Made by a program: the position numbers and the translations under genes. Below the pieces are notes generated by a model that was not told where the DNA came from, did no database searches, and was given only the letters and a program-made list of their open reading frames with translations. Positions 24,901-33,259 of a stretch of DNA of 64,000 bases are shown in pieces. Origin of the DNA: Platynereis dumerilii (Eukaryota; Annelida; Polychaeta; Phyllodocida; Nereididae); contig JAPTHN010000004.1 of NCBI GenBank assembly GCA_026936325.1, positions 9,287,439-9,351,438 on the forward strand, given 5' to 3'. Each line of letters opens with the position of its first letter. Positions within the stretch are counted from its first letter, which is position 1.

Positions 24901-27900
24901 CTGCTTAAAGGCAGAAATGTCAACTTTCCTCACTGACGCAGGTGGTAAATTTGCCAAAAAAACCGGTGTCAGTGAGAAAATTATACATTGCTTCCATTAA
25001 GTGGTAACATATATAAAAAAGATAACTCAACATTAAACATTGATGTTTAAAAAATAAGTGAAAAAATTCTTAATTAAGCCTTAAAGTTACTGGCAGTATA
25101 TTTCTAAGATTCAGGCAAGATTCAGGCACTTCACCATTAAGGGTGATACTCACCCATCTCCAATTTTGTCTGTAGATCAAGGTTTTTCTCTTCAACTGCT
25201 TTAAGATATCCAATATTTTTCAATGATGGAGAAAGCCTGTGATTATTACACATAATAAAACCCCCTTGTTTGATTTATCTTATAATGTGAAACTCTACTG
25301 TCCAATTTGCAACCTATTCCGAGGTGTGTACTATACTGTATGTCACATGCTTTAAATCTGTATAGGGATGCACGGTAATAGGCTGAGATGCGATATGCGA
25401 TAACTATGTCTCATATCGCGATGTCAATAAATTGTGCGATAAATTCACACGCAAGAGATTTACCTGTAAACTCCAAAATTGTGGCAAAAAATTAGAATTT
25501 CATGAAATGAAATTCCAACTTTTGGGCATAAATACAGAATTTTTTATAATTTATTTATCGCCCCTTTGTGCGATAAAATTATCAGTTTATCACCCTGCTT
25601 AATACCACAATAAGCCGATAACGATAAATAAATGTCGGGACAAAATTGGTTTTTTAGATTCAAAATTTGGTTTTTCAAAAAACCATTTTGAATCTAAAAA
25701 ACCAATTTTGTCTGAAATTTTTTAGAGTATACATACGGAGTTGAAAAATAGTTGGCATCACTCAGGACCCAATATGGATGAATTAGGACACCGTTAGTAC
25801 GAAGTACATCAAACTCAATATCCTGAAACAAGAAACATAGCTCTCTCATCAGAATCTTAGCCAAGGGTGATCAGGAAAAATTGGGTCATCAAGCTTTCAG
25901 ATTTTGAAACTATTGATGCACGCTGGCTAAAAAATATGGATTTAATTTAATTTGAAATGTTTATAAATTTAGATCGTGAAATTCGGGCAAATGTCGCCCG
26001 CCCCCGCCCCCCCCCAAAATTTGCGTGTGCCGTACGCCTTATAAGGGCAGGCCTACATGAAAGCCTCATCAATGTGTGTTTCTGGTTTGTTGTGCCCCAA
26101 CTTCGGCTACATCAACCCCCTGAATGACCATGCCCTAACTCTATTTTGCTCTAATGCTGCTACTTTTAAAATCTCTTGAAAGTGACATGTTCTTCTTTTC
26201 CATGGCATGCAGTCATTCAAAGTCTTACAATTGAATTGAACCATCATGTACTATAGTCTATAGGTAGTTGCCAAGACTGAGGGGGGGGGGTCCCATCATT
26301 AAATCATTTAGTCAATGGGAATTCCTGCCTAAATCTTTCTGATCTATGCCTGAAATCTATGTCAATTCTAGATACCTTGGGGGGGAGAGGCAACTGCCCC
26401 CTGCCCTCTCTGCAATTGACCGAATTTGACGCCGGGGTACGTCAGTGTGACATCAGTGTGACGTCATGGACGTCATCGTGATGTCAGGCGAGGTCCAAAT
26501 GCATGATGGATGGTTTCTACGGATGGCCACTGAGCCAGCCCACTCCCCTATAGGGGTGTCACGATACACCTATCTGACAATATGATGCATACCTCGACAT
26601 GACAGCCTTGATGCGATACACGATACATGCTATATAGCAACAGAGAGTTTTGGAGCGCACAAAATTAAAAATATTCCATTACCTCTGGGAGGCTCCACAA
26701 TTGCCAGTGTAAAAACTTTTGCATGACGCCTATTTCGTGAGACACTGATGACACAGATTAGCCATGTTTACAAAATGTGATGTAGTTGAGATGCTTTCTT
26801 TGGTTTTGTGGACATTTGCTGGGGTCTTTTCAATAAAACATGTACAATGTATCTCGGTATATGCGCTACGATACGATATGTGTATCTAAAGGCAAAATAT
26901 TGCAATATACCGATGCATCGAAATTTTGTGGCACCCCTACAATCTCCCCACACTTTGCGTAGGTAAACGATTTACTCACATGAATTGCGACCATGTACAC
27001 TTCAAAAAATGTCGGGACAAAATTGGTTTTTTAGATTCAAAATGGTTTTTTGAAAAACCAAATTTCAATGCAAAACCAACATGGATTTTTAAATCCATGT
27101 GGTTTTGCATAGAAATTGTTTTTTGCATTGAAATTTGGTTTTTCCAAAAACCATTTTGAATCTAAAAAACCGATTTTGTCTGAAAATGTTTAGAGTGTAA
27201 GGAAATGATTTACTCACATGAATTGCGACTATATAAGGGAATTGCCCTGGATAGGCATCAGAGCCGTTGCGGATTCTTACGCTGACATCGTCAGGTATGC
27301 CGTTGGTCCAGCCACCTGAAATTCAAACAAAAGACATAATTTATACAGCTAATGTTGAAAGGACTGATTTGTTTTCATATATTGATGAATAGATGTCCGA
27401 CTGCTATTGGTTGAGAGAGCCTGTCAGCCAGTGCATTTTTTATCATAGTAACTGGGAGACCAAATGGTCTCCCAGTGGACAAATTTGGTCTCTCAGTCAC
27501 GGGCAAATTTGTAGAAGGTCTGATCAATTGCTTCATTTGAAGTTCCTTTATACATCAAAAACCAATGTGTTTTCATTCCATATCAAAAATATTCTTCACT
27601 GTCATAATAACATATTTCTGCTTATTCTATTTGATTTAAAACTTTTATAAATCAAAAATTTGTCAGAATTGTTTCAGCGGAATTCGACTCAATTCATAAA
27701 AATTAGCAGTCACCTTAGCAGTGCATACTCCTTGAGCACTGCAAGCATATCAGGAGCTATAATCACAAATATATATGATGGATCTTTAACTGATCTACAC
27801 ATCACAAGTTTGTCATCTTGAAAAAATAATAGTTCGACCTCGTTCGGTTGGTCTCCCAGTCAAAAAATCTTTAAAAATTCTCTGCTGTCCGCCCAGGTAG

Positions 27901-28152
27901 ATAGTAGTGTAACATTAGAAATATCTTCACAAGCTATTAAAAGATCTATTAGGGGGATATAATCCAATGAAATAACTTCAAAATATATGACAATTTGTAT
28001 CTCTGCCACCACTCAAACTTTGGTAGGAACTGTGTTTTAGACTTCGGCTGAAAAAATAATAAACTGTTTTGAATATCACTGTTGAATAAATTAATCTTAA
28101 TTTAGTCCATACCTGTGGCCAAGGAGAGAAATGCAAGCAAAATGATCACCAT
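15977..28152 (-). CDS. Secreted inactive serine protease homologue (S1A fold, no catalytic triad)
   Basis: Eight exons on the minus strand (28152-28113, 27315-27218, 25822-25737, 25236-25150, 24233-24140, 20926-20773, 16784-16657, 16144-15977) join in frame to 284 residues. Residues 1-14 are a signal peptide (MVIILLAFLSLATG). DDVSVR|IRNG resembles a zymogen cleavage site. All three triad positions have changed: the TAAHC motif reads SDANY (Asn70 for His57, and Cys58 lost), NDIALL reads GNSIVLL (Ser142 for Asp102), and GDSGGPL reads RDYGGPL (Tyr232 for Ser195, Arg for Gly193). Cys42 is lost with its partner, while the 136-201, 168-182 and 191-220 cysteines remain, so the fold is probably kept. 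It cannot be a classical protease; binding, decoy or cofactor roles are known for such homologues. Exon 4 must use the weak donor GTATCA at 25149, because GTGAGT four bases upstream would break the frame. Confidence 0.88.
16956..19140 (-). mobile_element. 5'-truncated non-LTR retrotransposon (CR1/Jockey-superfamily-like LINE)
   Basis: A 653-codon open frame at 19106-17145 encodes reverse transcriptase without the upstream endonuclease. It has NYRPVSLTSVPCKIFEHII (about residues 230-248), DFSKAFD (302-308), SGVPQGTVLGP (357-367), the catalytic FADD (388-391) and a thumb/C-terminal region. The 3' end on the minus strand is a (CAGATA)n tail at about 16956-16975. It lies in the intron between exons 6 and 7 of the protease homologue, in the same orientation. 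Both flanks carry pieces of a GGTCTCCCAGT element, so it probably inserted into an older MITE. The frame is open, so the insertion is fairly young. Confidence 0.9.
17145..19106 (-). CDS. LINE reverse transcriptase, 653 residues, endonuclease domain missing
   Basis: This is the reading frame of the element at 16956-19140. Its first residues (RIKRGLRRKQRLYNKARR) are the basic linker that normally follows the endonuclease, so the ATG is an internal Met and not the family's true start. It is not a host gene. Confidence 0.88.
   Translation of the reverse strand: MMTDTIPRKTLSSRTHVPWMSYRIKRGLRRKQRLYNKARRTNNEDDWKKFKQARRETKEALENAHNEYVMSLLESTDDKPSTSITKKFWRYIKNQKRDNCGISPLTSNGRIHEGNKEKAEVLNIQFQSVFTNEDTTQMPKLPEKDRLPAIEEIKISTSGVQKLLAGIDPKKASGPDEVPCRIMKEVAEEIAPFLRDIYQQSLQRGTVPEDWRSANISCIFKKGDRTKPENYRPVSLTSVPCKIFEHIIFHHIMKHLDHHQFLVDYQHGFRRQRSCETQLVVTIEELARSLDNKQQTDMLILDFSKAFDTVAHQRLLLKLEHYGIRGQLLEWIKNWLTSRRQNVVVDGERSTEVPVKSGVPQGTVLGPLMFLIFVNDIDNNSSSKLRLFADDTLLYREIKNREDAHQLQRDLNTLEKWSNTWQMRFNPKKCVVQRIHKTRRPVIENYHLMGHTLEAASHSTYLGVEISTDLSWNEHINRITTKANRSLGFIRRNLNKCPEKVKEQAYTALVRPHLEYACCAWDPHLQKHVKQLEMVQRRSARFVKKNYLREEGTVTSLLEDLKWKTLKHRRQQLRLLLMYKMVYNLIGISIPAYVSKANMGTRGYHDLRFRQLSANTNMYKYSFLPRTICQWNLLPPSTIECATIDSFKQKLNS
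19187..19252. repeat. Fragment of the GGTCTCCCAGT element
   Basis: GACTGAGAGACCAAATTTGT and the palindromic GGGAGACCATTTGG match 27447-27503 in reverse. A further end lies at about 16941-16953, on the other side of the LINE. Confidence 0.65.
19301..19699. mobile_element. Tc1/mariner-like MITE, TIR CACTCCTGCTCATAAATATG, copy 1
   Basis: About 400 bp with inverted ends of about 28 bp, flanked by TA. Further copies are at 41604-42004 and 55608-56009. It lies in the intron after exon 6 of the protease homologue. Confidence 0.85.
19705..20745. mobile_element. DNA element with TIR GGGGAGACCGGGGC and repeated GGGCAGGTTGTCACAC words
   Basis: The ends GGGGAGACCGGGGCTGGTTG and its inverse are flanked by TA. 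The word GGGGCAGGTTGTCACAC occurs near both ends, in opposite orientations, and three times in tandem at about 19913-19970. No transposase was seen. Its right edge is 27 nt from the 5' splice site of exon 6 of the protease homologue. Confidence 0.8.
21025..21520. mobile_element. Tc1/mariner-like MITE with another MITE nested inside
   Basis: The ends CAGTGGGTTGCAGAAGTATA and, in reverse, CAGTTGGCTGCAAAAGTATA are flanked by TA. The middle (about 21190-21360) carries a copy of the GGGGTAAAGTTGGC element also found at 24379 and 52442. Confidence 0.8.
21545..21936. mobile_element. hAT-like MITE with GAGTCG repeats, copy 1
   Basis: The ends are CAGGGCTTTGGAGTCGG and its inverse, with many GAGTC/GACTC hexamers inside. 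The target duplication has decayed in this copy. Confidence 0.75.
22138..24127. mobile_element. hAT-like element, TIR TAGGGTGTGGCTGGTGCCCC, perfect 8-bp duplication
   Basis: The ends are TAGGGTGTGGCTGGTGCCCC and its inverse, and the subterminal words ACCTTGAGCACAATG are also inverted. GTAGGTAC is repeated exactly at 22130-22137 and 24128-24135. No hAT transposase was found. A retroelement-like fragment (23206-23575) lies inside. The right edge is 12 nt from the 5' splice site of exon 5 of the protease homologue. Confidence 0.85.
23206..23575 (+). mobile_element. Probable 3' fragment of a LINE
   Basis: A degraded frame reads approximately LNIGWLPRTQIEHRLL, resembling the C-terminal GWLPV-type segment of CR1-like reverse transcriptases. 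It is followed by a 3' end with AATAAAATATTGAATAC. It is short and decayed, hence the low confidence. Confidence 0.4.
24379..25010. mobile_element. MITE of the CCGTAAAATGGGGTAAAGTT family, split by a hAT insertion
   Basis: The left end CCGTAAAATGGGGTAAAGTT follows TA at 24377-24378. The internal word GTCAGTGAGAAAA and related words match the copy at 52442-52779. A hAT-type element interrupts it at 24448-24903. The right end is not clear. Confidence 0.65.
24448..24903. mobile_element. hAT-like MITE with GAGTCG repeats, copy 2
   Basis: The ends CAGGGCTTTGGAGTCGG and its inverse have a perfect 8-bp duplication CTTAAAGG at 24440-24447 and 24904-24911. Both arms are arrays of GGAGTC, inverted towards each other. 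Confidence 0.9.
25632..25732. mobile_element. Palindromic MITE, copy 1 (short form)
   Basis: It is almost all inverted repeat: GGGACAAAATTGGTTTTTTA, then its inverse, with no loop to speak of. The right edge is about 5 nt from the 5' splice site of exon 3 of the protease homologue. Other copies are at 26995, 49311 and 63360. Confidence 0.8.
26551..26939. mobile_element. hAT-like MITE, TIR TAGGGGTGTCACGATAC
   Basis: The ends TAGGGGTGTCACGATAC and, in reverse, TAGGGGTGCCACAAAAT, with GATACG-type words inside. No clean target duplication. Confidence 0.65.
26995..27200. mobile_element. Palindromic MITE, copy 2
   Basis: Arms of about 100 bp are near-perfect inverses. They run CACTYTAAAA, GGGACAAAATTGG, GGTTTTTTGAAAAACC, TTTCAATGCAAAACC. 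The right edge is 18 nt from the 5' splice site of exon 2 of the protease homologue. Confidence 0.85.
27449..27865. mobile_element. MITE with ACTGGGAGACC ends
   Basis: ACTGGGAGACCAAATGG on the left and GGTTGGTCTCCCAGT on the right. It is the relative of the fragments on both sides of the LINE at 16956-19140. Confidence 0.55.
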
Positions 28153-28243
28153 GGTCAACTGATTGACACTGTGACTGCCAGTGGTTTACAGCTAATTTCT
28201 ATTCCTCGTTGCTTATCTTTGTCCTAAATACTGATGAAATACA

Positions 28244-28434
28244 CAGTGGCATCCCTATGGGGGGCACGGAGGGGCACAGGCCCCTCCATATTGGACCTGT
28301 GCCCCCCCAGGTGCCCCCCCATATGAACTTTCCAACTCTGGCTAAAATATACAATTAGTATAGTGGGTGCCCCCCCAGAGAATCGCGTGCCCCCCAGGTG
28401 CCCCCCCGTTCGAGACCCCCCAGTTACGCCACTG
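28244..28434. mobile_element. 191-bp hAT-like MITE upstream of the protease homologue
   Basis: The ends CAGTGGCATCCCTATGGGG and, in reverse, CAGTGGCGTAACTGGGGGG have a perfect 8-bp duplication GAAATACA at 28236-28243 and 28435-28442. It lies about 90 bp upstream of the ATG at 28152, so within or beside the promoter. Confidence 0.9.
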
Positions 28435-28650
28435 GAAATACAACGTTTTTGTCTGACCGACTTGATATTTTCTTTCGCATATAATTTCATTGTTCCTGGC
28501 AATGAATGGGAAATCTACTTTTTAAAGATTTTGACTGGTTTTCAGTCTGATAAGGTACCTGCCAATCCCCACCACCATGGCAGGTGCATGTTCCCTCACC
28601 CTGTTATCGAAATTTGATTGTTTATGTATAGGTTATATAACGAATTTGAG

Positions 28651-28732
28651 GTGTATAACTAACATTTCAGGTGGCTATCTACCGAGGGCTTTAGCCCGTG
28701 GTAAATAACCTCTGAAATGTTAGTTATACACT
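28651..28732. repeat. Foldback hairpin with GGGCTTTAGCCC apex
   Basis: GTGTATAACTAACATTTCAG and its inverse form arms around CCGAGGGCTTTAGCCCGTGG. The design resembles the hairpins at 8246-8393 and 38033-38155. Confidence 0.85.
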
Positions 28733-28734
28733 GA

Positions 28735-29224
28735 AAATGAGTTGTACAAGCGACTTATCCTCCATATATGACTCATGAAAGATCTTAAACTGAATTTTGT
28801 GGTTAGTCGTCATTTTTAGGTGCGTTATTTGCAGTACAACAAGCTAACTTAATCCCCAACAGTGGTATACCTGACAAACCTGTTGGTTTTACCACGGCAA
28901 AGACAATAGAAAACTGTCATGGTGGAGTAAAACAGTTGTTACACTTGCTACCGACAAAATTGTTGTTCATCTCTGCCTTCAAAACTTAGGTACTGTAACC
29001 ATCTCAAGTTTGAGTAACAGAAAAGCTACTTAAGTATATATTTTTTTACTATTTGGCACACACAAAATCGCTGCTTGAGCACATACCTTCTTTGAACGAA
29101 TCCATACGTAATTATTTTGGTTAGAATCAAACGTTTGGCCAAATACGTATGTCAAAGGTAGGCCAAAAGTAATTATCAAACATTGCAGTCAGATGTAAAA
29201 CCAAACATTGTTCTCAATGATAGT
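28735..29224. other. Intergenic, nothing recognised
   Basis: No coding similarity, tandem array or terminal inverted repeat was seen. Confidence 0.5.
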
Positions 29225-29502
29225 AAGAGGTTGGCAGAGAACTGGCCCTGAGGGCGTGGGTTCGAATCCCACCCCGGAACTCAATTTAGTCCGAGCCCAT
29301 GGGACGTTAAATGGAGGCGGGTTGTATCCAGTGTTCTGTGCTGGGGCAACTGAAAGACCCTGGGCATCCCTGAATTAATAGGGTATGCACCAGACTCACA
29401 GCCTTCTCATCTCATCATCATACGGCAATCGCCTCAATATAGCCCACTAAGGTGCGGCAGAGGCGTAAAACACAAACAAACAAACAAAGAGGTTGGCAGA
29501 GA
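29225..29502 (+). mobile_element. tRNA-type SINE with perfect 16-bp target duplication
   Basis: AAGAGGTTGGCAGAGA at 29225-29240 is repeated at 29487-29502. The body 29241-29486 begins just before a polymerase III B box (GGGTTCGAATCCCACC), includes GGGACGTTAAATGG, and ends in an (AAAC)n tail. The A box is missing, so the copy is 5'-truncated or of a type with a minimal head. The perfect duplication implies a recent insertion. Confidence 0.88.
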
Positions 29503-31837
29503 GTTTCGTAATAATGTATTTTCAAATGTTTTAACGTATGGTCTTACGTATGGTTGAGAGGTAGGCCTATGACCAATTATTGGTAAATCTTAAAAGTTAG
29601 TTTTGCAAGGAAAAATTCCACAGTACTGAACCGCAATTTAAAAGCAATTCAGAATTATTTTAGACTGAAGTTGAATTGAGCCTACTTGAATCTGTCTTGA
29701 ATGCCGTGTATACTATAGGCCAATTAGGATTAAGATCTTTTCGACTCTATTCAGAAACTGTCTCTGTTCGGGACTGTCAAGTGGCAGTAGATTGCTGACA
29801 GTCCCTGGAAAATTGAATTGGGTCAACAATAATTTGATTTGTTTTGGACAGATCACCAGATCAGGTCGAACAACAGCTGTCCATATTACTACACCAAACT
29901 ACTTTCACAAAGCATGGTTGCTGGCAAATATCCAGTCCACTGCTTTGAATGAAAATGTTTGGAAATCATCAGTGGCGTATCCAGGATTTTTTCCAGGGGG
30001 GGCAAACCATCAAGACATTTCCCCAAAATTTTTATCGCTACCAACAGCTTTTCGCGTGTCCAAATTGTAACGCACTGTTAAAAAATTCTTTCAGAATCTC
30101 ATTCCTTTTGTGGTTGTCCCTAAATTATTAATAATATTTAGTAGTATGTCTGAATAACATGGTGAAAATGCTGAAAAGTTGGGAAATGTTTAAAATAGCT
30201 AAGGAAATTACTTTCTATGAAGGCAATTCAGAGAAATTTACGGAATATATAACTGAAAAAATTAAGCATTTCTTTGCAAAAAATAGGGACATCTAGGATC
30301 TGAAATCCAGTGAAGTAGATGCTACAAGGAAATTGTGAAATTTTGAAATGTCTAAAAAAAAAGAAGCAGAGGAAGTAAATGTGTTCTCTTTTTGGTAATT
30401 GGTAACTTAAGGAAGACATACAACAGTGACAAAAAATATTAAGGATTTCTTTACAAAATTGGCAAAATCCAGGACCATGAATCTGTGGGGGAAGAACTCA
30501 GAATAACTGATGTTGCAGAATTCTACGCATTCTGTTGAGATACAAACATGATAAATGAAAGCTCTTGAGAATTTTTTCTTTTCACAGAAACATAACTGCA
30601 AAAATTATTGAGAAAATTTCGTTTCAGAGAACGTTTTTGTTGTGGTTTAACTTTAATTTTGGGGGAATTTGAAATAACATTTGTTTTTTTTAATTGGTAA
30701 ATTTAAGGGAAATAAGGTGCAAATTAGCAAAAATGCAAATCAGAAGATAGAAAAACCTTGCAAATTTTGTTCGATGCATATTTTGATAAAAAAATATTTT
30801 AATATACCTTAGCTCAGCAAAATTTCCGATGAAGGGGAAATTGTGAAGAAAAAATTGGGAAATCTGATAAAATTCTTGGTATAAATCGCCATTTCTTTTT
30901 TATTAATTTCCCCGTTACTCTCTACCATTTCCCGCCAATTTCTGGTCATTTCCCCATTTTGCTTACCATTTCCCCATTTTGCTCATCATTTCCCCATTTT
31001 TCTTACCATTTCCCCATTTTCCCCCTATTTTTGGGAATATATCTGCAAAAACTTCATAAAAGCTGTGTTACACTCAGCAAAATGTCTTGTCCATGCCACA
31101 AGTGGCCCCCTCTATACTGGCAATATATGTGAGCTACAATGTATACATCCTCCATGATAAAAAATAGTTCCAACTTATTTTGGTATTTACAAGCTGTCTG
31201 CTTAAAATTGAGGCCAACCAAAGTCAGATTAGACACTTGCAGAGTTTTTGGAAATAAACTAGACCATCACTTAATGATGGAACTGTCCTAGTTTCTTCCA
31301 CACTGTCCTAGTTTCTTCCAGAGATCGAAATTCTGTTGACCGCTCACAGGAGCTCGCGAATTTTGCACCCTAGGTGGCAGCAAATAGTGGTCAACTTGTA
31401 GACAGATTCAGAACAGAGTTGAAGTATTACACCTCGTGCCAGGGTCGCCCTGGTGGCTGTATGACCAAATACTCCTAAGAAACAAGAGTGACTCTGAGTG
31501 AGTGCATAAATCCGGTAGGCCTAATACGGTGGAATACATCCAGTATTGGCCTGAAATATTTGAATGCGCATCGCAAACAAGTGACCATCGCAGGCTTCTT
31601 CCTACATCATAAATTTATGCAAGGTGTAGGGCGCAGCAGCAATGTAGGGCCACGTTGGCAGGTGAAGTATATGGAGAAATATGCATTAAATATGTTATAT
31701 ACATACGTATCAATGCCATGATCATGTGTTGACAAACTACTTGATCCGGTAATGTTGGATCTAAATGTGCGTTGCAGTTTTCGTCCCACCTCTGTCTAAA
31801 ATTTCAGCAACCTCAATGGCCAGGAGAGTTTTTGTAG
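29503..31837. other. Intergenic with dispersed fragments and a tandem repeat
   Basis: A segment near 29865-29910 (CAACAGCTGTCC, ATTACTACACCA) recurs at about 37292-37330. A lone hAT-type end CAGTGGCGTATCCAGG is at about 29970. A pyrimidine-rich tandem repeat with ACCATTTCCCCATTTT lies at about 30925-31030. No gene was seen. Confidence 0.5.
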
Positions 31838-31845
31838 GCGTACTC

Positions 31846-32746
31846 TAGGGTGGACCCTAAACACTTCTTCAGAATTTCTCTGATTTGAATCTTGCATTCT
31901 AATCTTATATGGATAGGAGGTATTGTTTAAAAAATTCAGCAAAATCAATTAATATTTAGAGCTGGCACAAAGCAGTTGAAGTTTAACATGTGATTGCCCA
32001 TCGGCAGATCTCAAAATCATCGATATTTGCAAATCTTGCTTTTTGTTATTATGTCCAGGATGCCCAATCCAGTCCTGATATTCTTTCTGACTTACAATGT
32101 TTCATAGCAGGTCAGCATAGATATTACATTATCAAACCTTTCTTCATAAAAACCGGCAAATATTTCACTGACTATGAATGATATAAAAGATAACCCCCAG
32201 ATATTACTTTGCCATGCCAATTTTATCATACACTAAAATATCAGGAAAAGATATTCACTTCTAAGAAAGATCTGGGAAATTGACCAATTTTTCAGTTGCG
32301 CGAATGAGGAATTACATTATAAACTTCGAGGACTTTGTGCCACCTCTAAATATTAACCGATTTGGCTGAAATTCTGCATGTGTTTGTTAGCAGCAGAGCT
32401 GCTCTTAACCCAAGAATTTCATGCAATCTCGTTAGCACTCTGGAGGTCACTCTCTTTCACCAATCTCATTCAAATTTACTCTACATCTTCTGTAGGTTTT
32501 TAACTTTCGACCAGTCACTTTTTGGACTGGCTTCCATGGGTCAAACTTAAGGTCAACCATGCCTTCTTCTTCTTCTTCTTCTCCTTAGTATATCCGTGAC
32601 CGGTGTGCCTGTGTTGGAACCATGCACTGTCTGTGCTGCTTAAAGTGCTTGCACGTTATTTGTTACATATGTGGTCATCAATTTCCACTTTCAAATTGGG
32701 GGTTTTAGGAGATTTGATTTTTCCTATTGAAATGTGGACCACCCTA
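31846..32746. mobile_element. hAT-like element, TIR TAGGGTGGWCC, perfect 8-bp duplication
   Basis: The ends are TAGGGTGGACC and GGACCACCCTA. GCGTACTC flanks at 31838-31845 and 32747-32754. The left half matches 62385-62793 in reverse. No transposase frame was seen. Confidence 0.85.
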
Positions 32747-33259
32747 GCGTACTCGTGAGAACCAGCATGTTCTAGCTTTTAGACATGTAAAACGAGAATA
32801 CTTGTGTAAAATTTATAAGTAACACTGGCGCATTACACATATAAACTTTTTTGCATAAACTAGCCCAAATCGACATAAGCCTATAAGATGATAGCAATGT
32901 TCAATGTTCTTGAAAACTATTTGTAAACTTGGAAAAGGTAAAAAAATATCCAACATGCTAATTGCATCGATACAATTTTGTCAGAAGATATTCGGTTAGA
33001 TGCTTTTGTTGTGGTAAGCAATTTACAATTTCACTGAGCCCCCTCTTGTCTAGCATGATCCAAAAATAGGCCGTGATAGTGGAACTCTCCTTTTTCCAGC
33101 TCTCCTGTGTTGACTAGCAGACTAAAACTATTTCCGGGAACAAGCTGCCATTTGTACCATTGCTGAGTCAGTGGAGCTGGCATTGCAGGCCCCAGGGCAC
33201 TTTTAATCCATTGAAAACATTACGGATTTGCATTGTCGAGTCTTCAATGGAATGTTTAG

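Noticed and set aside
25149-25153. Donor GTGAGT at 25153 for exon 4 of the protease homologue
   Set aside because: It matches the consensus better, but joining there breaks the frame with exon 5; GTATCA at 25149 keeps it.
28224-28502. Gly/Pro-rich frames around 28.3 kb
   Set aside because: They are translations of the G/C runs in the hAT-like MITE.
29255-29275. tRNA gene
   Set aside because: Only a B box is present; no acceptor stem or A box, and the copy is bounded by a SINE-type target duplication.
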